Positions 27,824 through 34,406 of a stretch of 64,000 bases of DNA are shown here, piece after piece. Source of the DNA: CAYFKJ01 sp964343605 (lineage in GTDB: Bacteria > Pseudomonadota > Alphaproteobacteria > UBA2966); contig CAYFKJ010000006.1 of NCBI GenBank assembly GCA_964343605.1, forward strand, positions 248,001-312,000, written 5' to 3'. A program made the position numbers and the translations under genes. Below the pieces are notes generated by a model, which ran no database searches, was not told the DNA's origin, and worked only from the letters and a program-made list of their open reading frames with translations. Each line of letters opens with the position of its first letter. The stretch's first letter is position 1.

Positions 27824-29301
27824 TGATGAAATTGGTTCGCCGTGCCGCCCGCCTCAGCCGCTTCCTGGCGGCGTCGCTGTTGTTGACGCCATGGCTGGGG
27901 GCGTGCGTCACCACCAACCCGGCAACCGGCAAGGACGACTTCACGCCCTTCATGTCGCCGGCCGAGGAGCGGCGCGTCGGCGCCGAGGAACATCCCAGGA
28001 TGCTGGCCCAGTTCGGCGGCGTCTACGACGACCCCGCCGTCGGCGGCTATGTCGCCAGCATCGGCGGACGGTTGGCGGCGCACTCGGAGCGGCCCGACCT
28101 GGAATTCCGGTTTACGGTTTTGAACTCCCCTGTCATCAACGCCTTCGCCCTGCCCGGCGGCTACGTCTACATATCACGGGGTCTGATGGCCCTGGCCAAT
28201 TCGGAAGCGGAATTGGCCAGCGTCCTGGCCCATGAGATCGGCCACGTCACGGCCCGGCATTCGGCCCAGCGCTACAATCAATCGATCTTCCTCGGCGTCG
28301 GGACGGCTCTCCTCGGCGCCGTCGTCGGCAGCAGCGTGGTCAATCAGATCGCCAATATCGGCGGGGAATTGTATCTCAAGGGCTATTCACGCGATCAGGA
28401 GCATCAGGCCGACCACCTCGGTATCCGCTACCTCAAGGGGGCGGGCTACGACACTGCGGCGGCCGCTGATTTTCTGCGCAGTCTGCAAGCCGATTCGGCG
28501 CTCAAGCAACGCATCGCCGGTGCCAAGGGTAGGGATCCGCTGGCCGACATCTTCGCCACGCACCCCCGAACCGCCGACCGGGTGGAGCGCGCCGCAGCGG
28601 CGGCCGGCGGCGGCAACGGCGCACCGCGTCTGCGGTCGCGCTTCATGGATGAAATCGACGGCATGATATTCGGCGACGACCCGGCCGAGGGCCTCGTTCG
28701 CGGTCGGACGTTCTGGCACCCCAAGCTCGACTTCACGTTTTCGGTGCCCGAGGGGTTCAAGCTCGTGAACCGGCAAAAGGCCGTTTTCGCCATCGCCAAG
28801 AACGGCGCGAAAATCCGTTTCGACGCCTCGCCGGATCAATGGAACGGCGGCATGATGCGCTATATTTCCGACAAATGGGCGGCCAAGTTGCGCCTGCGCG
28901 ATCTCGAACCCATCGACATCAGCGGCATGCCGGCGGCAACCGCGGTCACGGAGGTCATGTCGGATCGTAAAAAGATGGACCTTCGCCTCGTCGCGGTCCG
29001 CTTCGATCGGCGCACCATCTTCCGCTTCCTGTTCATGACGCCGCCCCGCCTGACGTCCTCACTCGATCTCGGCTTCCGCCGCACGGCCTTTGGTTTCCGG
29101 CGCATGACCGACGACGAAAAAATCGACGTCCGTCCGCAACGTATCCGCCTGGTGCCCGTGAGGGAGGGCGACGACGCTGAAAGCCTGTCCCGCCGCATGG
29201 AGGTGAAGGAGCGTCCCTTGGAACTGTTCCGGGTGCTGAACGGACTTCGGCCCGGCCAAAAGGTTCAGCCGGGCCAAAGAGTGAAGATCGTCGTGAACTA
29301 G
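27823..29301 (+). CDS. M48-family metalloprotease lipoprotein
   Basis: A 492-residue lipoprotein with a signal peptide and lipobox LGAC near residues 22-25. The zinc site is VLAHEIGHVTARH, and the third ligand is in the downstream helix with SRDQEHQADHLG, the BepA/YfgC-type pattern. The C-terminal 60 residues (VREGDDAESLSRRMEV...NGLRPGQKVQPGQRVKIV) look like a LysM-type or similar peptidoglycan-contact module. It probably handles outer-membrane protein quality control. The ATG overlaps the previous stop. The stop overlaps the rpoH stop on the other strand in CTAG. Confidence 0.87.
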   Translation: MMKLVRRAARLSRFLAASLLLTPWLGACVTTNPATGKDDFTPFMSPAEERRVGAEEHPRMLAQFGGVYDDPAVGGYVASIGGRLAAHSERPDLEFRFTVLNSPVINAFALPGGYVYISRGLMALANSEAELASVLAHEIGHVTARHSAQRYNQSIFLGVGTALLGAVVGSSVVNQIANIGGELYLKGYSRDQEHQADHLGIRYLKGAGYDTAAAADFLRSLQADSALKQRIAGAKGRDPLADIFATHPRTADRVERAAAAAGGGNGAPRLRSRFMDEIDGMIFGDDPAEGLVRGRTFWHPKLDFTFSVPEGFKLVNRQKAVFAIAKNGAKIRFDASPDQWNGGMMRYISDKWAAKLRLRDLEPIDISGMPAATAVTEVMSDRKKMDLRLVAVRFDRRTIFRFLFMTPPRLTSSLDLGFRRTAFGFRRMTDDEKIDVRPQRIRLVPVREGDDAESLSRRMEVKERPLELFRVLNGLRPGQKVQPGQRVKIVVN

Positions 29302-30182
29302 GCCGGGAGCAATCCCGCCGTCGAGACGTCGCCGGCTTGACGAACAATCGACGCCTTGAGCTTGGCGAGCGCTTCCTGCTCGATCTGACGCACCCGTTCC
29401 TTGCTGATGCCGAGCTTGGTACCCAGAACTTCGAGGGTCAGCCCGTCCTCCGCCAGTCGCCGCTTGCGGATGATGATCTGTTCACGGGGGCTGAGCTCGT
29501 TGACGGCCTGGTCGATCCAGTTCGACCGGACCAGCGTGTCGTGGTCGCGCATGGTAATGGCTTCCGGGGTCGGCCTGTCGTCAGCCAGGAAATCCTGCCA
29601 CTCGCCATCACCGTTCTCGCCGACGGGGGTGTTCAACGAACGGTCATTGCCGGAAAGGCGCTGCTCCATCATTTCCACATCGCGTAACGGTACTCGCAGG
29701 CAATGCGAAATTTCAGCCCGGCTGGAATCCGTCAGCTTGCCGTCGCCGCCCTCGATGCGGGCCCTGAGGCGGCGCAAATTGAAGAACAGCGATTTCTGCG
29801 CGGCCGTCGTGCCGGTCCGAACGATGGACCAGTTGCGTAGGACGTATTCCTGGATCGAGGAACGGATCCACCACGTCGCATAGGTCGAGAACCGCACTTC
29901 ACGTTCCGGCTCGAACTTGGCCGCCGCCTGCATCAGTCCAATGTTGCCTTCCTGCACCAGGTCGCCGATGGGAAGGCCGTAAGAGCGAAATTTTGTGGCG
30001 GTCGAGATCACCAGGCGCATGTACGGCGTGACCAGCTTATGCAGCGCTTCCTCATCGTTATGTTGGCGCCAGCGCCGGGCGAGATCCTGCTCCTCCTGAC
30101 GTTCCAGGAGGGGAATTTTCATCGCGGTACGGATAAATTTTCTGTTGGCCTTTTGTGTTTCGGGCGTGTCGATAAATGCCAT
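29298..30182 (-). CDS. rpoH: RNA polymerase sigma-32-type factor RpoH
   Basis: A 294-residue group 3-like sigma factor. Region 2 contains LVQEGNIGLMQAAAKFEPEREVRFSTYATWWI, and QKSLFFNLRRLR after it is the RpoH box that separates heat-shock sigma factors from RpoD. Region 4 contains LGISKERVRQIEQEAL. It directs RNA polymerase to heat-shock or stress promoters. Alphaproteobacteria often carry two rpoH genes and I cannot say which this is. The ATG at 30182 has GGAGGA upstream. A long AT-rich upstream region may hold its promoters. Confidence 0.92.
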   Translation of the reverse strand: MAFIDTPETQKANRKFIRTAMKIPLLERQEEQDLARRWRQHNDEEALHKLVTPYMRLVISTATKFRSYGLPIGDLVQEGNIGLMQAAAKFEPEREVRFSTYATWWIRSSIQEYVLRNWSIVRTGTTAAQKSLFFNLRRLRARIEGGDGKLTDSSRAEISHCLRVPLRDVEMMEQRLSGNDRSLNTPVGENGDGEWQDFLADDRPTPEAITMRDHDTLVRSNWIDQAVNELSPREQIIIRKRRLAEDGLTLEVLGTKLGISKERVRQIEQEALAKLKASIVRQAGDVSTAGLLPA

Positions 30183-30668
30183 GACTAATCGTCCTCCAGG
30201 TAAACCGGGTTCCGTACCCAGGAATCCGGTTGCGCGCATCTCGCTGTGCGCTTTTACCCGACCTCACCCCAAGGTTTTTTCAAACTAGGTCGATCGAAAT
30301 AACTCAGTAATCTAGTAGGATGCTCGCGTAGGAAATTTGATATTGCAAGTCATTATTAAAACAATCGAATTGAATTTACCTAAAATTGTTGCAAAAAACC
30401 GCAGAATTCCGCCGTTTTCTGAAGCGGCAAATTCGGCGCTCTCTAATATGTTACTAATATCTAGCGAATTGGACTTGGAAGCTCACGCACCAATGTGGTC
30501 GGAAAATTGATTGGAATTAAGGCATAATCCCTAATCCGTTGCGAAAGCGAAATTGCCACGCCGATAACCGGCGTGTTTTAAGTTTTTCTTGAAACTCGGG
30601 GGACGGAAAACGCCTAGCGGTGCCTGGAAGACCTGTGGCGGAACGGCCCCGTTTTGAGGGAAACGGCT
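30183..30668. other. AT-rich gene-free region upstream of rpoH
   Basis: This 486-bp stretch is much richer in A and T than its surroundings and has no supportable reading frame. It must hold the rpoH promoter (minus strand), though I could not fix a -35/-10 pair with confidence. A degenerate copy of the two-hairpin repeat lies at 30573-30615, near the stop of the next gene. Confidence 0.5.
30573..30615 (+). repeat. Two-hairpin repeat, degenerate copy
   Basis: GTGTTTTAAG-TTTTT-CTTGAAACTC resembles the first hairpin of the elements at 46941 and 54189, and GGACGGAAAACGCC resembles the right arm of their second hairpin. The middle part is missing. Confidence 0.5.
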
Positions 30669-31475
30669 TCAGATTTGAATCCAGTCGGCCGGTTTTCCGT
30701 CCAGGGTGAAGCAGGCGGCGTGCAGGTTGCCGCCGAAGCCGGCGCCACCGTCGAGGGTTGCCGTCACGCTGCCCATTTCCGGTGCGTGCCCGGCCAGGTC
30801 GCAGCCCCTGACGATGCGGACGAAGCCGCGCCAGGGCTCGACGATATTGCCGAAATCCGGGCTTCCCCACCAAAAGGCATCACCTTGTTCGCTCACCGGC
30901 CGATCGGGATCCAGGCCCGCCGCCGTGAACAAAAGCTCGCCGCCGTCGGTAAAGGCGGCGCGGCGCAGTGCAACGGTCAGCTCGTCGTGGCCGGGCCGGG
31001 CCCGAACGGACGCTGCAATCCCGCCGGTCCAGCGCGTGATGGCGACGGCGCCCTCCCGGCAACAGCCCTTGCCGTCGTTCGCGTCGATACCATAGGCCGC
31101 CAGCGTGGCGTCGACGCCGTGACTGAGCATCCAGTCGAGAACCTCCGCCGGCGCCGGCGCAAACTGGATTTGACTGAGTTTGCGCCACATCTCCTCCTGC
31201 GAGCCGCGCAACACGACGTGGTCATTGGCGAACGTTCCGGGCCGGGCCAGAAACTCGCGGCGATAGGCAATGATTTCATCGGCGGCGGCGGCGGGATCGG
31301 GGCCGTGTCCAAGGACATTGCCGAGATAGACAAGTTGATCGCCGGGCTCAAGCCGCCCGCGCAGTTCCGCATGCAGGGCGCGCAGTTTTTCGACCTCGCC
31401 GTGAACGGCGCCAACCGCCCAAACCCGCCGGGTGTTTTTTAGCGTTGCGTATACCTGGGGATCGGTACCGGTCAT
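30669..31475 (-). CDS. PPP-like phosphoesterase that lacks its metal ligands
   Basis: The 268-residue protein has the order of motifs of PPP-family phosphatases, but key residues are replaced. GDxHG is GAVHG (residues 22-26), GDxVDRG is GNVLGHG (52-58) and GNHE is GSQE (91-94). The metal-binding Asp, Asp, Asn and His are therefore Ala, Asn, Ser and Gln. The overall fold seems kept, including WWGSPD and GCDLAGHAPEMG (normally VxGHTP) in the second half. A catalytically dead regulator is likely. It lies alone between rpoH and carD. Confidence 0.6.
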   Translation of the reverse strand: MTGTDPQVYATLKNTRRVWAVGAVHGEVEKLRALHAELRGRLEPGDQLVYLGNVLGHGPDPAAAADEIIAYRREFLARPGTFANDHVVLRGSQEEMWRKLSQIQFAPAPAEVLDWMLSHGVDATLAAYGIDANDGKGCCREGAVAITRWTGGIAASVRARPGHDELTVALRRAAFTDGGELLFTAAGLDPDRPVSEQGDAFWWGSPDFGNIVEPWRGFVRIVRGCDLAGHAPEMGSVTATLDGGAGFGGNLHAACFTLDGKPADWIQI

Positions 31476-31572
31476 TCAGGATTTTCGGTTATCAGGAGGA
31501 GGTTCTAAAGCGCTGAATCATATTAGGCGAGTGAAGGCAGCGCGTATAGCCGATTGGCGGGCTCGGAGGCGC

Positions 31573-31604
31573 AAAAAAGGGCGCTCCCGAATTGGGAACG
31601 CCCT
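31573..31604 (-). terminator. Rho-independent terminator after carD
   Basis: On the minus strand AGGGCGTTCCC, loop AATTC and GGGAGCGCCCT form a strong stem followed by a T run. It starts 25 bp after the carD stop. Confidence 0.9.
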
Positions 31605-31629
31605 GTCTTTGTCTCGCGCGATAATGGGA

Positions 31630-32451
31630 TCAGGCGGCTTGAAGCACACCCTCCAATTTTTCCGTGGCGCTGTCTTCGTCGGTTTTTTCCACCGCCGCCA
31701 GTTCCCTGGCCAGCCGGCCCAGAGCGGCCTCGTAGATCTGGCGTTCGCTGTAGGACTGATCGGGCTGGTTGGAACTGCGATGCAGATCGCGAACCACCTC
31801 GGCAATGGAAATCGGATCGCCGGAATTGATCTTGGCCTCGTATTCCTGGGCCCGGCGGCTCCACATCGTGCGCTTGACACGGGCCCGGCCCTTCAACGTC
31901 GTTAGCGCCTGGTCCATTTCCTTGGCGGTGGAAAGACGCCGCATGCCTGAGGATTTCGCCTTCGCGACGGGAACCCGAAGCGTCATCTTGTCCTGGGCGA
32001 AATCGATAACAAAAAGCTCAAGCTTGATGCCCGAAATTTCCTGTTCCTCGACGCCGGTTATCTTGCCGACGCCGTGCGTGGGATACACCACGTAGTCACT
32101 GGTTGAAAAAGCCATCTTAACTTTACTATCACTCTTCTTCGGCTTCGCGCTCGCCTTTGTGGCGGCCGCCTTTGCCGGGGTTGCTTTGCTGGCGGCGGCC
32201 TTCGCCGGCGCCTTTACGATTTTTGTCTTGCCGGAAGCAGGTTTCGCGGCGGCGGTCTTCGGGCTCGCCTTCTTTTTCGCGGCGGGTTTGCTCACGGCCT
32301 TCTTGGCCGGCGCGGCGCTCTTCGCAGCCGCCTTTTTGGCCGGCGTCTTGGCCGCAGCCTTCTTGGCAGGCGGCTTTGACGCGGCTGCCTTGGCGGCCTT
32401 CTTCTTCGGCGCGGATTTCGCTTTCGTCACAGGTTTTTTCTTTGTCGTCAT
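31630..32451 (-). CDS. carD: CarD/CdnL-family transcription regulator with histone-like tail
   Basis: Residues about 113-273 form a complete CarD domain, with FSTSDYVVYPTHGVGKITGV as the RNA-polymerase-binding Tudor-like start and a helical DNA-binding C-terminal half. CdnL/CarD stabilises open complexes at housekeeping and rRNA promoters. Residues 1-112 are an almost pure Lys/Ala/Pro tail (AKKAAAK-type repeats) like histone H1, which usual CdnL proteins of about 160 residues lack. I chose the ATG at 32451; the frame runs open to 32538 with unrelated sequence. A strong terminator follows. Confidence 0.88.
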   Translation of the reverse strand: MTTKKKPVTKAKSAPKKKAAKAAASKPPAKKAAAKTPAKKAAAKSAAPAKKAVSKPAAKKKASPKTAAAKPASGKTKIVKAPAKAAASKATPAKAAATKASAKPKKSDSKVKMAFSTSDYVVYPTHGVGKITGVEEQEISGIKLELFVIDFAQDKMTLRVPVAKAKSSGMRRLSTAKEMDQALTTLKGRARVKRTMWSRRAQEYEAKINSGDPISIAEVVRDLHRSSNQPDQSYSERQIYEAALGRLARELAAVEKTDEDSATEKLEGVLQAA

Positions 32452-33065
32452 GCTGGTCTGTCTCTCACCAATTATCCAAGTCGTTGTCGCGCAGCCAAAC
32501 AAGCCTCGATCGACCGCCCATCCCGGATCACACTCCACCGGGCGTTATGTTCGTAGGCAAGGCGATGCGCTGCGACCAATAACCAACCAAATTCCTTACG
32601 CCATCGCCGCCCTCGGCGTTCGCCGAGATCAGTCGTTTTCGAGCCCGACTTCAGACCACCCGAAAAAATTACGCTCGATCGAAGGGGTTCGATCAAATCT
32701 CGGGTTCCGATTAAGTCGGCAAGTCTGAAAAGGCAACGGTTGCGTGGACCTCGGAATCTGGACCTCTACTCGTGGACCTTAACGACAGCGCCCTCAAGCT
32801 TGGGCCTATCCTCGCGAACCTTCGCTATGGGATATTTCCATTTATTTCACGAATTATCCCACAAAAGTCTCAAAGTGCATCATTTTGAACCATTTAGACG
32901 CAAAAAAAGCGCCTGAAAACGGCCCACCGCGACGCAACGGCAATACCGTAGCACAAATTTTGTGCTTTTTCCAGTACTTGCAAGTGGAAATTGAACCGTG
33001 ACAAACAAATGTCACGATTTGGCACGGGACGAACCAGGCGCCCCGTCAACTACCGTAGGTCAAGC
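32452..33065. other. Gene-free region between carD and fdxA
   Basis: These 614 bp contain no supportable gene. They hold the carD promoter side, a plus-strand terminator at 32950-32970 with no gene upstream of it, and a 7-bp hairpin CGTGACA/TGTCACG near 32997-33016 that may end the fdxA transcript. A non-coding RNA on the plus strand is possible. Confidence 0.4.
32950..32970 (+). terminator. Orphan intrinsic terminator
   Basis: AGCACAA and TTGTGCT form a perfect 7-bp stem with an ATT loop, followed by TTTT. The T run is on the plus strand only, yet both flanking genes are on the minus strand. Confidence 0.55.
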
Positions 33066-33404
33066 TCAGGTGCCGGGTCCCGGATTTTCGCTGAAGTACT
33101 TGTCGAATTTGCCTTCCTCGTCCTTGAAGTTGTCGCGGTCCGGCAACAATTCTCCGATACGGGTGATGTTCGGCCACTTCTCGGCATATTCCTTGTTGAT
33201 CTGCACCCATTTTTCGACATCGCCGTCGGTATCGGGAATGATCGCTTCGGGCGGACATTCGGGCTCGCAGACGCCGCAGTCGATGCATTCGTCGGGATGA
33301 ATAACCAGCATGTTCTCGCCCTCGTAGAAACAGTCGACGGGGCAGACTTCGACGCAGTCCATGTATTTGCATTTGATGCAGGCTTCAATAACGACGTAGG
33401 TCAT
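33066..33404 (-). CDS. fdxA: Seven-iron ferredoxin FdxA
   Basis: A 112-residue ferredoxin with the FdxA pattern. CIKCKYMDCVEVCPVDCF carries the [3Fe-4S]-type ligands with a spaced second Cys, and CIDCGVCEPECP carries the [4Fe-4S] ligands. The C-terminal extension (about residues 60-112) is usual for the alphaproteobacterial form. It is a small cytoplasmic electron carrier. GGAGAG precedes the ATG. It belongs to a conserved alphaproteobacterial neighbourhood with the S4 protein, Suv3-like helicase and carD. Confidence 0.95.
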   Translation of the reverse strand: MTYVVIEACIKCKYMDCVEVCPVDCFYEGENMLVIHPDECIDCGVCEPECPPEAIIPDTDGDVEKWVQINKEYAEKWPNITRIGELLPDRDNFKDEEGKFDKYFSENPGPGT

Positions 33405-33444
33405 CGTGCTCTCCAGCTTTTACTATCGGTCTCGGCTCAGCCGT

Positions 33445-33927
33445 TTATACGGCGTTGCTTGAATTGTCCATACTTTCCGTCAGGCCCAAGCGGTCCATGA
33501 CTTTCTTCCGTGCTGCACCCCGGTCCCTGTCCGATACATATATCAGGCCGCCGATGCGCCGCAATAAATTCGCTTCGTAATCGTGCAGGACGCCGTCCGC
33601 ATAGGCGACTTCCCACAGCATTTCAATCAACTCGATTCGATCTTCGGGAGAATATTCGTCCTTGATGGTACGGGTAAACCGCAAAAGGTGATTGGCTTCG
33701 CTTTGCGCCGCTTCGGCCGCCGCGATCAATTCCTCGCATTCCGCTTCTTCGATATCGAAGTGTTCAGCCAAAACCGCGCTGATGGTCCGGCGTTCGTCCA
33801 GATCGAATGTCTCGTCGAGCATGGCGGCTTCTACGAGCAGAGCCGCCGCCGCCAGTTGGCGGTCGTCTGTTGTCGGAGCTTCGACACGGGGTTTGTCCGC
33901 CAAAGCCGCTTTGATCTTTTTCAACAT
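33445..33927 (-). CDS. TerB-like tellurite-resistance/DUF533 family protein
   Basis: A 160-residue all-helical acidic protein. The two similar halves contain LLVEAAMLDETFDLDERRTISAVL and LWEVAYADGVLHDYEANLLRRI, the typical TerB-like pattern with conserved acidic residues that may bind a metal. The function is not established; TerB-type proteins associate with stress and membrane complexes. I took the ATG at 33927. The frame runs open far upstream, but that part overlaps the S4 gene. A copy of the dispersed GTTGGGGTGGC motif lies 25 bp upstream of the start. Confidence 0.8.
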   Translation of the reverse strand: MLKKIKAALADKPRVEAPTTDDRQLAAAALLVEAAMLDETFDLDERRTISAVLAEHFDIEEAECEELIAAAEAAQSEANHLLRFTRTIKDEYSPEDRIELIEMLWEVAYADGVLHDYEANLLRRIGGLIYVSDRDRGAARKKVMDRLGLTESMDNSSNAV

Positions 33928-33951
33928 GATTGCGCCGCAGATTATTTCAAT

Positions 33952-33972
33952 ATTGTTGGGGTGGCAAACAAT
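33952..33972 (+). repeat. Dispersed GTTGGGGTGGC motif, site 3
   Basis: ATTGTTGG-GGTGG-CAAACAAT differs from site 2 by one base in the right arm. It sits between the S4 protein gene and the TerB-like gene, just upstream of the latter (minus strand). Confidence 0.55.
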
Positions 33973-33986
33973 TTCATTCGAGAGAG

Positions 33987-34406
33987 CTACTTGGTATCGC
34001 CGCGCCATTTCTCCATGGCCCGCCGCTCCGCCTTGGTCGGCCGCCCGGCGCCGCGATCCCGACGCGCCGGCAAGGCTTCGAGCGGACCCCGGCCTTTGGC
34101 CTCGGGCGCTGTTTGGGTCGGCGGCGCCATGTCTTCGAAGAGCTGAGCCGCTTCGACGGCGGGGCCCCGGCGGCTGCCGAGGGCGGCGACCTTGACGGTC
34201 CGGATGATCCGTCCCTGGGGAAACGTCAACACGTCGCCGACGCCGATCAGCTGGCTGGGCTTGGCAACGACCTGGCCGTTCACCCTGATGCGCTTGCCGC
34301 TGCACAACCGCGCGGCGCCGCTGCGGCTTTTGAAAAAACGCGCAAACCAAAGCCAGCGGTCGATGCGCAGGCGCGCCGTCCCCACGTCTTCAACGGTCAC
34401 CGACAA
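33987..34406 (-). CDS. S4-domain RNA-binding protein (Hsp15-like)
   Basis: The 139-residue protein starts with an S4 domain: RLRIDRWLWFARFFKSRSGAARL, then GKRIRVNGQVVAKPSQLIGVGDVL, the exact layout of Hsp15/HslR. A basic, disordered tail (about residues 95-139) follows. Hsp15 binds stalled 50S subunits carrying nascent chains and recycles them. Its start overlaps the 3' end of the helicase gene by 17 bp, so it is coupled to that gene. Confidence 0.88.
   Translation of the reverse strand: MSVTVEDVGTARLRIDRWLWFARFFKSRSGAARLCSGKRIRVNGQVVAKPSQLIGVGDVLTFPQGRIIRTVKVAALGSRRGPAVEAAQLFEDMAPPTQTAPEAKGRGPLEALPARRDRGAGRPTKAERRAMEKWRGDTK

Noticed and set aside
32110..32451. Lys/Ala-rich stretch of carD as a separate histone-like gene
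   Set aside because: It is in frame with the CarD domain and no stop or start separates the two.
33928..34350. N-terminal extension of the TerB-like frame
   Set aside because: It overlaps the S4-domain gene in another frame and has no TerB resemblance; the ATG at 33927 gives a complete protein.
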